From: Solanum dulcamara
Taxonomy: Eukaryota > Streptophyta > Magnoliopsida > Solanales > Solanaceae
DNA: 64,000 nt
Reading direction: 5' to 3'
Assembly (NCBI RefSeq): GCF_947179165.1
Contig: NC_077240.1
Location: 56,306,501 to 56,370,500, forward strand
The position numbers and the translations under genes were made by a program. A model generated the notes under the pieces. The model was not told where the DNA came from. It saw only the letters and a list, made by a program, of their open reading frames with translations, and did no database searches. Below are positions 37,790-49,110 of this stretch, in pieces. The stretch's first letter is position 1; every line of letters begins with the position of its first letter.

Positions 37790-38240
37790 AAGGACTTTCG
37801 TCCTTGAAAGTCAATGAAGAAACGATACCTCGTGGCTCAAAAAGATGAGGATATTAAGTCTGCATGTCCTGCTTGATCTCCTAAGTATCCTCATCGTCTG
37901 GACAATGCCTCCACTGGACCTTCACCGATAGAATCTCCTTAGACCTCAACTTCTTAGTCTGCCTGTCAAAAATAACCATAGGCTCCTCCTCTAATGCTAA
38001 ACACTCATCATGCTGAACTGAATCCCACTCAAGCACGTGAACTTATCTGGAATGTATCGCCGCATCATAGAAACATAGCATATAAGATGAATACCTAAAA
38101 GTGCTGGGGGAAAAGCCAACTCATAAGCTACCTCCCTTACCCATCTCAAGATCTCAAAAGGGCCGATAAATTTAGGTCTAAGCTTACCCCTCCTCCCAAA
38201 TCTCATCATGCCCTTTATGGGTGAAACTTGCTGGAATACT
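37790..38240 (-). pseudogene. Integrase C-terminal fragment
   Basis: MMRFGRRGKLRPKFIGPFEI, then VAYELAFPPALLGIH (38210-38090) and a tail EEEPMVIFDRQTKKLRSKEI with VKVQWRH (37990-37890). It is closer to the tail of element 1 (GLFEILE, EEVAYKLAFPPSL) than to that of the pol at 54433-55000, although the sequence to its right belongs to the latter family. It ends about 15 bp before the LTR. Confidence 0.7.
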
Positions 38241-38261
38241 AGAGACCCAACAAGGTCATCT

Positions 38262-39060
38262 CATACACATCAAACAAACCAACCAGAGACCTACATCATC
38301 TTCTATACAAAACCTCAAATGGTGCCATCTCAATACTTGAGTGGTAGCTATTATTGTAGGCAAAATCAATAAGAGGTAGATAGTCATCCAATATTTCATT
38401 GAAATCTAACACACAAGCCCTTAACATATCCTCTAGTATTTGAATTGTCTATTTGGCTTGTCAATCGGTTTGAGGATGGAATGCAATACTTAGCTCCACC
38501 TTAGTACTAAGACCCATTTGAAATAATCTCCAAAAGTGAGAAGTGAATTGGGTACCACAATCTGAAATAATTGAAAATAGTACACCATGCAACCTTACCA
38601 ATTCTCAAACATATAGATTAGCATAATCCTTGGCACATAAGAAGTCTTGACCGGTAGGAAATAATCTAACTTCGTTATTCTATCAACAATCACCCAAATT
38701 GAGTCATGACATTTCCGAGTACGAGGAAAACCTACTTCAAAGTACATGTTCACATCTTCCTACTTCAAAGTGGGGATTTTAATGTCTTGTGCTTGGCCAG
38801 TCGACCTTTGGTGTTCGGTTTTAACTTGTTGGCAATTTGGGCATTCGGCCACGAACCTTGCTATGTCCTTTTTCATGCCACCTCACCAATAAATCTCTTT
38901 TAAGTCTTAATACATTTTAGTTGAACTGGGGTGAATAGAAAATGAAATATTGTGTGCCTCCATCATGATCAAATTCCTTAGGCCATCCACATCTAGAACA
39001 CATAACCAACCTTAGTAGTGAAGTACCTCATCTCCCCCTTGTGAAATGACTTCTACTTTT
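38262..39060 (-). pseudogene. Integrase core of element 3
   Basis: Minus strand, fragmented. EVGFPRTRKC with a VIVDRI motif (38740-38670) marks the first catalytic Asp region. [12 protein letters not shown] and DVYEMTLLGL (38330-38265) mark the end of the core. About 45 codons expected after that are missing at the joint with 37790-38240. Confidence 0.65.
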
Positions 39061-40480
39061 TTTCTTTCACCAACTTCTTAACTCCAGAAATATTGGGTTA
39101 GAGTCTTGTTTTGATGTAGCATCCACCATCAAAAATGATTCATACATGTTATGAACAAATATACCACCTTCATCAGAACCACTCAACTTCACCCCTAATC
39201 TAGACAACTGGTGAAAATCCTTTACCAACTCTCTCTTCCCTTCATAAACATGAGCAACACTCCCCATAGACATCCTACTAAGTGCATCGGCAATAATATT
39301 GACCTTACCCGGATTGTAATACATACTCAGGTTATAGTCCTTAAGGAGTTCAAGCCATCTTTTTTTCTTTAGATTGAGGTCCTTTTGAGTGAACACATAT
39401 TGGAGAGTGATCGGTGAACACATCCACATGTGCCCCATAGAGGTAATATCTCTAAATATTTAAAGCAAAAAACCACAGCCGCTACCTCAAGATTATAGAT
39501 GGGGTAGTTGTGTTCATGCACCTTCAATTGCATATAAGCATAGGCTATATAACCTTGTAATTTTGCATCAAGACACACCACAAACCCTTTTAAGCCTTCC
39601 AGTAGAGTCAAGATAGGAGCAGAGGTAAGTAGATCTTTCAAAGTTTGGAAACTCCTCTCACACTCTCTGTCAATAGGAACTTTGTCTTGTTTTGAGCCAA
39701 TTTCATCATAGGAGATGAGATGGAAGATAAACCTTCAACAAAACTTCTATAATACCCTGCTAGACCCAAAAAGCTCCTAATGTCGAAAGGAGACAATGTT
39801 CGAGGCTAATTTTTTAATGCCTCTGTCTTCTTATATCAACTTTGATCCCATTAATGGACACTATGTGGCCACGAAATGCCACATCTTTCAATCAAAATTT
39901 ACACTTGCTAAATTTGGCAAACAATTGCATAACCCTCAAGGTTTGAGGCACAACCCTCAAGTGATTATTATGCTCTCCCTCACTCCAAGAGTAAATGAAG
40001 ATGTCATCAATGAAGACCACCACAAACATATCAAGGTAGGGTTTGAACACCCTATTCATTGCATCCATAAACACCGTTGGTACATGCATCAATCCTAACG
40101 ACATAACTAAAAACTCAAAGTTATCATACCTTATTTGAAATAATGTCTTGGGAATATCACACTCCCTTACCCTTAGTTGATGATAACTGGATCGGAGATC
40201 AATCTTTAAGAAATGACCTGCCCTTTTCAATTGGTCAAATAGATTATCTATCCTAGGAATTAGATATTTGTTCTTAATGGTTACCTTATTCAATTAACGA
40301 TAGTCTTTGATCATCCGAAGTGACCCATCATTATACCTCACAAAAAATATGGGGGCACCCCATGGTAAATGATTAGCCTAATAAATCCTTTTTCCAACAA
40401 GACCTTTAATTGTTCCTTTAACTCCTTTAATTCCGCCGGAGACATTCGGTAGAGAGGAATAGAGATAGGTTGTGTATTGG
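39061..40480 (-). pseudogene. Reverse transcriptase and RNase H of element 3
   Basis: RT 40293-39892: [45 protein letters not shown], then an intact FIDDIFIYS box at about 39990. RNase H follows at 39641-39370 (LDAKLQGYI, YNLEVAAVVF) and then shifts frame. The segment 39438-39067 keeps the connection to integrase (NIIADALSRMSMGSVAH). Confidence 0.75.
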
Positions 40481-41060
40481 GGAGAATATTGATAAAAAAA
40501 TCAACTTTCCTTTTGGGAGAGACACCGGGAATATAATCGGGAAACTCATTGACCAGGGGAACAGACTCAATAGAAGAACATTAGAAAACGACATCCCTAA
40601 CCCTCACAATATGGTAGATATAACCCTTAGAGATAAACTTTTGGGATTTTAGGCAAGAAATAAACCTACCCTTTACTACTGAATCATGACCCTTCCATTC
40701 AAGAATAGGCTCATTTAGAAAGTGAAACTTGACTCTACAAATTCTACAATCAATAGAAGCATAAGATGCATGCAACTAATTCATCCCAAGAATAACATCA
40801 AAATATACCATGTCAAGATTAATAAAATCACAAGAAATAACTTTATGAAAGATAGACATGATACAATACTTATAGACTTTTTTATAAACATCTAACTCAC
40901 CAATGGAGGCCGCTACAAAATAAAGTTCTAATAACATTTTGGGAAACACATCAAACCTATTAGTAAGGAAAGGAGTAACAAATGACAAATATGCACCCGA
41001 ATCTAATAAGGCATACACATCAAAAGAAAGGCCTTTAACATACCGGCAATGACATCGGGC
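40481..41060 (-). pseudogene. Protease region of element 3
   Basis: YALLDSGAYLSFVTPFLTNR (41015-40955) keeps the D-S-G catalytic triad. The conserved VYFDVILGMN motif (40810-40780) and a following frame (HASYASIDCRICRVKFHF) are separated by a stop. The protein aligns with the frame 63174-63395 of element 4. Confidence 0.75.
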
Positions 41061-41099
41061 ACTTCCTCAACCTCTTGCCTCCCATGCAAGGCATAGAAT

Positions 41100-42215
41100 T
41101 GACTTGTTGCATTGGCCACTACCTTGAGCTTTTTTACCATGAGTAATTTTTCATTGAGGCCTACCATCACCACCTCTACAATCTCTAGCTTAGTGACCCA
41201 GTTTACTACACTTGAAGCATGAATTAAAGTTGGCTAATCATTCCTCTTTATTAATCTCCCCACACTTCTTGCAAACGGGGAAAGCTTGAGCACCAGCATT
41301 CTCCCTTGGAACCATCAGATTAGCACCCATGTCCTGATTGAACCTTGGAGGACGAGTATTGGTGGGACCTTTCCCCATAAATTGCAGTCTATTTTGGCCC
41401 TTTCCACCATCACTATAAGTGGATCTTTGGTGATTGAACCCTCCACCATCAACTCTAGCCTTCTAGAATCCATTTGACCTTTCCCTCAACTTCTCTTTCT
41501 TAATTTTCTCCACATATGTCATGAATCAGAAGATGTCCATTTCTTTAACCTACATGGTTGTATTGCATTCCTTGGTCACCAAACTAGACACACCAAAGAT
41601 GAGTTTACTCATTCTTGCCCTTGGATTGGAGAGTATGAAAGGAGAATACTTAGATAATTTAGTGAACTTGAGGGCATAATCCCTTACACTAATTCTCTCT
41701 TGGCGAAGGTTAATGAATTTTTGGATCTTTGTCTCCTTATCTTCAAAGGAAATAGGCGGTCTAGGAAGGCACCCTTAAGCTCATCCCATTCTATTGGTCC
41801 CATATCTTCATCCCTATCAATAAGCCATTGCTCATATCAAACCCTTGCTATACTCTTGAGTAGATAGGCTAATATCTTGGCCTTTTCATATGGAGGCACT
41901 CCCATGATAGCCAGAATTTGATAAAGTTCCTCAATGAGTTCCATATGGTCCTCATTTACCTTGGATCCATCAAAATCTAGCGGCTTTATTTTATTGAAGT
42001 CTCGAATCCTAGATGTTGGATTAGGCACTTGAGGAGGTGGAGGAACAATGCCTTGGTTAGTTTGGTTGGCTTCATCTTTAGCCAACAAAGTGATGATGTT
42101 CTAGAATTCTGCATGTCTCACTACTTCCTTATGATGTGGAGCTTTGGGAACCAAAGGAGCTTTTTATTCTTCTACAACCTATGCTCTAAGTGGAGGTACA
42201 CTTCTTGGAGACATG
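41100..42215 (-). pseudogene. gag of element 3
   Basis: Starts MSPRSVPPLRA at about 42212 and stops at once. The capsid start is in 42088-41837 (RIRDFNKIKPLDFDGSKVNE). Two zinc knuckles lie at the end: CKKCGEINKEE (41280-41245, degraded) and CFKCSKLGH, stop, ARDC (41222-41175). Confidence 0.7.
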
Positions 42216-42414
42216 ATCCAAAAGACAAAAAATATTTTATTAGTTAGAAAAAGTCTTAGTACAACTCTAGGGCACGACATGAATTATGAAGGAAGGAAAA
42301 ACTGTCCTAAATGTTCCATAGTCTCTTATTCATAGTTGTGGCATGTTTCACAACCATGAACATGACCTAATTGATATAGTATGTTGGACTTCGAGGACCA
42401 TTCAAAACCTCGAT

Positions 42415-42425
42415 CTCTGATACCA
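42415..42425 (-). other. Primer binding site of element 3
   Basis: Minus strand TGGTATCAGAG, an exact match to the initiator-Met primer site, four bases after the LTR end (GGGTCATGACA). Confidence 0.85.
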
Positions 42426-42429
42426 AGTT

Positions 42430-42675
42430 TGTCATGACCCAAGCTTAGGGCCTAGACGTGATACAACGAATGAGAAACCCAGAGGTACCTCACCCAAGCC
42501 TCTTAGCATTCATTTAGCCTTCATAAGTAATGAAGATCAATAATAAGAGGAAATAAAAATAGGGGTATAGGGACTAAGGGAAACATCATAGATTAAGAGT
42601 CAATGTCAAAGTCATAACGTCATACATTTACATCCAAATATACCTCTAATAAAAGACTTGGCGGGGCTAAGATTG
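42430..42675 (-). repeat. 5' LTR end of element 3, truncated
   Basis: Matches 1345-1590 (TGTCA..ACCCAAGC...GGGCCTAGA, GCATTCATTTAGCC.TCATA). It stops at GGGGCTAAGA, where the plus-strand element's LTR begins. The rest may be at 53923-54188. Confidence 0.7.
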
Positions 42676-43298
42676 GTCTTTGTGTAAACCTTACTCTTGC
42701 TTTACATTATGACATCTTGATTGAGTTTCTTACTTCTTGATTTAAGTTATTGAGTTGATATTATTCTACTTTATACATGTTTCATTCTTTCATATCACAT
42801 ACCCGTACATTCTATGTACTGACATGCATTTGGGCCTGCATTATAGATATGAACTAGAGGTCATCAACATGCACATCATTAAGGATCTATTTGTATTTAC
42901 CTGATTGGTGAGTCCTCTTTACTTCAGGAGGATGCCACAATTGTCTTTTTAGCTTTTGAGTTTAGTTTTCTTCATTTGAATTAAGGTAGACATAAACCTA
43001 TCATTAGCACCATTTAGATAATAGTGATAGAGGCTTCATAAACTATATTGTTAACTTGTTGTTTTGAAATTGTCTGCTGGATGATTTTATTCGTACTAGT
43101 TATATTGATTGGATTAAATAGATTATTGGCTTTTAGCCTTATTCTATAAGTATATATTTGATCATCTTGATGAGTTAAGTCTTCCTCTAATAGATAGTTG
43201 ATTGAATAATTGTGTGAACAATCCAAGTGGTTTGCTTCAGGACTAGCAATAGTTTGTGAGTGTCGGCCACACCTAGGGTATCCTCTCGAGGCATGACA
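42676..43298 (+). repeat. 5' LTR of element 5, truncated
   Basis: Aligns with 53310-53922 (GATTGGTCT.TGT.TAAACC to GGGTA.CCTC...GGCATGA.A). The first ~1.5 kb are missing. Ends GGCATGACA. Confidence 0.8.
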
Positions 43299-43302
43299 AA
43301 CT

Positions 43303-43314
43303 TGGTATCAGAGC
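43303..43314 (+). other. Primer binding site of element 5
   Basis: TGGTATCAGAGC, the exact initiator-Met primer site, four bases after the LTR end. Confidence 0.92.
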
Positions 43315-43519
43315 ACAGAGTTCAAGAGTCCTAGGGAGTTTATAAATCTGTGTCTAGTAAAGTCTTGCTTATAGTTGTGCGTGCACCATACTTATAATCA
43401 GGAGTCTATAGGACAGTAGGAATTATTTCACTTCTTTCAAATTCAAAGATCGTGTGATAGAGTTTAATTCTATGAAAGTTCACTTCTAATATGTGCATTC
43501 ATATTTTAACTTTAAATCG

Positions 43520-44700
43520 CGCCTCCAAGAAGAGATGCAGGACGATCTAGGGTCAGAGGATGCCCAGCAAGGCAAAATGTTAACCAACTATAACAACAAT
43601 TTCCTAAGGTGCAAGAAAACCCATCTGTGCCTGCAGAGTAGCCACCATAGGCTGATATCATAAATACTAAGCTTTACCAGGCCATTCAAGCATTGGACCA
43701 AGCAGTAATAACGCTAGTTTCAAGACAAGAAGCAGGTAAAAAGGATGCTCTAGACATATCTAGGGTCCATAAGTTCCTGAGAATGAACCTTTCTAAGTTC
43801 ACAGGGTCTAAACTCAAATAAGGAGCTGGAGAACTACATTGAGGAGCTACAAAAAGTGTTTAAGGTGATGCATATGGCTGATGTTGATAGAGTTGAGTTG
43901 GCTTCTTAGAAACTCAAGGGTGTGGCCAGATTATGTTTTGATCAGTGGAAAAAGAATAGTGCAGAGGGTGCACCAATGCTGACTTGGGTTGTATTTGATG
44001 AAGCTTTCTTTTGTTATTTCTTCTTAAGGGAGATGAAAGAGGCTAAGGTAAGAGAGTTCTTAAATTTTAAACAGGGCTCTATGACTGTGCAGGAGTACAG
44101 TCTCATGTTCACACATCTATCCTATTATACTCCTGAGATGGTTGTTGATATGAGGAGTAGGATAAGCTTGTATGTGGCTGGACTGGGTCATTCGATAAAG
44201 AAAGAGGCAAGGGGAATAATGCTGATTTGTGACATGGATATTGGTAGGTTGATGACTTATGTGTAGCAGATGGAGGAGGAGAACCTAAGGATAGAGAGGA
44301 TTTTAGGAGCAAGATGGCCAAGACATTCAGCCATGAGGTTGGTAAGAGAGGAAATGGGAATGGGAGTCATTTTTAGACAGGGCCATCTGACCCAACCCCA
44401 TTGTCTGCTAGTGAGCCTGCACACAGGATCATAAATGAATAGGGGTCCAAAAATATATGAGCCCAGGGATCTCATTTATGGCCTACTTTGGCTCAAGGTT
44501 CTAGAGGTCAGCCACCATGTGGTAAGCGTGGTAAAGTTCACATAGAAGAATGGTGTGAGGGAGGGAATAGGTGCTATAAGTGTGGCCAATTAGGTCACTT
44601 TCAGAGAGACTATCCGGAATGGACCAGCAAAGCCCGGTCTTCTTCCCCAATACCACCAATTCAAGGAAATCAGAGGGGGGCTACTTCTGGTATGAGCAGG
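43520..44700 (+). pseudogene. gag of element 5
   Basis: MNLSKFTGSKLK (43780-43815) opens the capsid. The long frame 43922-44266 covers its middle (ARLCFDQWKKN, FLNFKQGSMTVQEYSLMFTH), typical of Retrotrans_gag. The zinc knuckle CYKCGQLGHFQRDY (44571-44612) has its last cysteine changed to Tyr. Stops at 43818, 44267 and elsewhere. Confidence 0.8.
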
Positions 44701-44739
44701 GATACAAATCATTTGTATTCCATGGATAATCTCCAAGAT

Positions 44740-45180
44740 CAGGAGAACTCCCCTGATGTTGTTATAGGTATGATTCGAGTCTTTTCCTTTGATTGTTATG
44801 CTTTGTTGGATCTGGGTGCCACTTTGTCACTGCAACTTCTTATGTGTCTAATAAGTTTGATAAAGTTCCTGAGTATTTTCTTGAGCCTTTTAGTGTATCT
44901 ACTCCTGTTGGTGAGTCTATCTTAGCTTAGAGGGTCTATAGAGATTGTATTATGTTAATTTATCATTGGGATACCATGGCTGACTTATTTGAGTTGGACA
45001 TGATCGATTTTTATATGATTCTTGGCATGGACTGACTTTATGCTTGTTATGCCTCTGTTGATTATAGGACTCAGATTTTTAAGTTCAAATTCCAAAATGA
45101 ATCTGCCTTAGAGTGGAAGGGTAGTCCTATTGTGCCTAAGGGTAAAGTTGATTTCCTACCTTAGGGCCAAAAATTTGACC
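44740..45180 (+). pseudogene. Protease region of element 5
   Basis: YALLDLGATLS (44798-44830) corresponds to the DSGAT active site with Ser replaced by Leu. A shifted frame gives FELDMIDFYMILGMD (44990-45033) followed by a stop. Confidence 0.75.
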
Positions 45181-45189
45181 TCTCGAGGA

Positions 45190-46150
45190 TGTATTTATCA
45201 CATTGTTATAGTCAAGGATGATAGTTTTGAGTCTCCTACTCTTGAGTCAGTTCCGATTGTGAATGAGATTACTGAAGAGTTTCCTGAGGATCTTCCTAGA
45301 ATCCCTCCTGATAGGGAGATTAACTTTGGGATCGATGTTCATCTCGATACTCAGCCTATCTATATTCTACCGTATAGAATAGCTCCTGTTGAGTTGAAAG
45401 AATTGAAAGTACAATTCAAAGATTTGTTAGATAAGGCCCTCATTAGGCCGAGTGTCTAACCTTGGGGTGCTCCTATCTTATTCGTGTGAAAGAAAGATGG
45501 GTTCCTTATAATGTGCATTGATTACCGGCAACTGAACAAGGTCACAGAAAAGAACAAGTATCCTCTCCCCAGGATAAATGATTTACTTGACCAACTTCAA
45601 GGTGCTTCCTATTTTTCAAATATAGACCTCTGATCAGTTTACCATCAGTTGAAACTGAGATAATGTGATATCTCGAAAATAGTATTTCTGACCCGTTATG
45701 GCCATTGTGAGTTATTTGTCATGTCTTTTGGGTTAACTAATGCACCTGCAGCCTTTATAGATCTCATGAATCAGGTGTTTAAAGCATATCTTGATATGTT
45801 CGTGATTGTCTTTATTGATGATATTTTGGTCTACTCCAAGAATGAGAAATATCATGCCTATCACCATAGAGTTGTCCTCTAGACTCTGAAAGACAAGGAG
45901 TTGTATGCAAAGTTCTCCAAATGTGAATTCTGGCTAGCATCAGTGGCTTTCCTAGGCCACATTATATCTGGAGATAGTATTTGGGTTGATACCCAGAAAA
46001 TTGAGGCAGTGAAATATTGGCCCAGACCCACATCCCCAATTGATATCAGGAGCTTCTTGGATTTGGTTGTCTAATACTGCAGATTTATTGAGGGATTCTT
46101 ATCCATATCATCCCCATTGACTAAGATGACCCAAAAGAAGGCTAAGTTTT
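45190..46150 (+). pseudogene. Reverse transcriptase of element 5
   Basis: All RT landmarks are in one frame, with stops between: EEFPEDLPRIPPDREINFGI, PYRIAPVELKELK, SPWGAP-type segment with stops at 45459 and 45487, [40 protein letters not shown], an intact [12 protein letters not shown] box (45811-45845), AFLGHIISGDSI and the connection SSPLTKMTQKKAKF. About half a dozen stops, but the catalytic Asp pair is kept. Confidence 0.85.
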
Positions 46151-46784
46151 AATGGTCTGATGTTTGTGGGAGAGTTTCCAGAAGTTGAATACTAAACTGA
46201 CCACCACTCCAGTTTTGGACATTGCTTGATGGAACAGAGAATTTTATAATCTATTGTGACACATCTAGAGTTGGTTTAGGTTGTGTATTGATACAGAGGG
46301 GAAAATTAATAGCTTATGCTTCGATACATCTTAAGATTCGTAAGAAAAATAACCCAACTCATGACTTAAGCTAGCAGCGGTGGTATTTTCTCTCAAAATT
46401 TGGCGCCTCTATTTATATGGAGTGCATTTTAATGTGTTCACTAATCATAAGTGTTACACCCCACACTCTTACACTCGTAATGTGTCCTAAGTTCCTTAGA
46501 CATTATCATGTGAGCCGGGTATGCTACGACACTATCAAATGACTTTAAGGAAGGGGGAGTGTGATACCCCATAGTAGAGAAGGTTGGAAATGGAGTCATA
46601 AGAATCCGGAAGGAATTGGAGGCCAAGTAATGAGTCGTAGGACTCAATTTACCTATGTAAACTACTAACTTAGAAGTGTTACATACTTAAGCTATTGGAG
46701 TATGTACTCAGCTTGCGTAGCATGGATTACATAGGCTCTTAAAATAAGACGAGATTACGAATCCACGAGGAAGGAAAAAAAATG

Positions 46785-47125
46785 ACATGTGGTAGCCTAG
46801 GAGGGTGACATGTGGCAGCACCTCAAGCAGGTAGGTGACCTACTTGCTTGGGGTCAAGTAGGTGACCCACCTGCTTGGGGGAGGTGGTCCCCACTGCCAC
46901 GTGGCAGCCTCTCCTTGCTTGCATAGATACGGTGGCCCAATAGGGGTTGGACACGTGTCCCCCTTAGGGGATGACATGTTTCTCCTCTTAGGACCACTAA
47001 TATACATGTATATCATGAAATATTTTCAGTTTCTATTCACAAACTCCAGCAGCAAACAAAGGAAACAAAAAACCCTAAACTAGAGAGAAAAAGAGGGCGG
47101 CCAAGGGGAAACAAATAGGTAAGTC
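46785..47125 (+). promoter_or_regulatory. Candidate LTR promoter of the solo LTR
   Basis: TGCCACGTGGCA (46895-46906, a perfect palindrome) and ACACGTGT (46951-46958) lie upstream of AATATACATG (46999-47008). The telo-box AAACCCTAA follows at 47070-47078 and AG|GTAAGT, a consensus splice donor, at 47117-47124. The two other LTR copies keep the order. Activity is inferred only. Confidence 0.45.
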
Positions 47126-48699
47126 CCGATTTTGCTCCGTAAATTAATTATCTAGAATATACCACGATGATATGTAGGTATTAGTAGTATAAAATCATGG
47201 TTTGGTGCAGCAAAAATCGGACAGCAAGCAGCCACGGCGTTCAAGTCGCGCTAGAAAAAGTTTTGAGGCACAATTTTGGCTAGTTTTGGCCAATTTTGGG
47301 TAAGGTAAGGATTCTCCTTTAAATTTGGACTTTATGGTGTTTTTATAGATTATATTATACACCTTTTAGTCTGATGTAAGTATAATAAAGTCGTGGAAAT
47401 ATTCGACGTTCGAAATAAACTAAATTGAAGTCGTCGTAGTTGAATTGCAGTAGAAATGAGGCGTTGTGTGTGTGGAGGCTTCTTCTGGTTGTGTGGTGCG
47501 TGATTCAGGGTCTAAATATGTTATAAATGAGGTGGGGTACATTCTGTTTGCATCCACACGACCCCCGCTTCGTACGGTTAAAGGTTTTGCAAAATGGAAA
47601 GTAGAGACCCTATTTTGATATCGTATTTTTGAGCGAGTCATTTGGAGTTTATGTTGTATATTATTGGTGTGAATTGCATAAACATATGTTTCAGGTTGTT
47701 GTTTTTGGTTGGATTTAGTGTTTAGGTATATAATTGGAAATTTGGATAGGGCACATTATAGGGGAGGTGCTGCCCAATTTTCGTTAACGCCTTAATTAAT
47801 TAAAGAACTAGTCGAAGAGACGAACAAGGAAATAGATTCCATAAATACTAAGGTGAAACCTAAGATGCTAGAAAGTCAAGAGTGGTTGATATTCTTATTT
47901 CTTCCAGGATGAATAGGTTCAAAGGACAACGAGGCGAACGTGGCAAAGAGTGACTCGTACGAGGTATGTGAAGCTTTCTTTTGGCATGTTTTGGAATAAA
48001 TACGTAGAGCTATCTTTATTTTCTTTTGGCATGTATTATATGTAAGTTATAAATGACATATATGTGATATTTGGGATTCAATCCATTCGTAAAGCCCTAA
48101 ATATAAGTCCAAACTCTCGTTTACTTTTGATGTTAGAACTCCTGCAATAGCTGGGTTGTTGCCTGTAAGTCTTCTATGTGATGAAAAGTAGTACATGTAA
48201 AGCCTATCTCTTCTTTCCTTTGGAATGGCTTAAGTTTAAGTGAAATGATATATGATATAGGTTTAGAGGTAATTCCATTTATGAGCTCTGAGTGTAACTC
48301 GTGACTTGTAGTCACTCTTGAACATTAGGAGTTTCAAAGTAGTCAAACTACTATTCTGGAGCCTGCTATATAATGAATAGTAAGTAGAGGTACCAGCTCC
48401 TCTTTTTAGAGGCTCTAAAATGATAAATGTCGTTGATTGCATGAGTAGAGTCTTTGACTAGATAAATTATGTTTCTGATTGCATAGATTATATTTCTGAT
48501 TGCATAAATTGTGTGGCATTATTCTGATAAATGTTTATGATCCCTGAAGCCCCAACTAATGTAAGCCCTAATGACATCTAAAGGGATACCTCGGATAATT
48601 ACTCCCCTAGTATTCAGGTGACGGTTCACTTGACTGTTTCATCAAGTCTCAGATAATGACTTAGTTACATATGGTTTGTCACTACTCTACTCGTGCATA

Positions 48700-49110
48700 C
48701 TATAACCCATCCTTCCTCGAGTCTCCTGATGGGCCGGGAACGTTATCATGCACAGTTTTACTACTTCTTTCACTGCATCCCGGGCCGGATATGTACAGTT
48801 CTATGCATGAGGAGATGATTCCATACGTGAGATGTGATATATGTTATATGCTATGACGATACGATTATTCATCAAGTCCCGGGCCGGCTGTAATATAATG
48901 GTATATATGGCGAAATAAGGAAGGAATACCGAGTCCCTCTTTAGAGGGCCAGATACAGTATGTATATTATAAAGGTACGCTATAGACGTACACCACTCTA
49001 TTCACCGAGTCCCTCACTAAAGGGGCCGGATACTTTATGTAGGCATGTATATGAGATTAGAGTGATACATTTGTGACCTCGAGCCTCGCAGTGAACCGGG
49101 TGTAATACAA
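48700..49110 (+). repeat. Degenerate GGGCCGG-unit array in the solo LTR
   Basis: A motif like GAGTCCCTC..AGAGGGCCGGATA occurs about six times, at roughly 48720, 48778, 48875, 48929, 49007 and 49080, spaced 54-97 bp. The minus-strand LTRs hold about three such units (14618-14790; 21125-21295). Confidence 0.7.
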
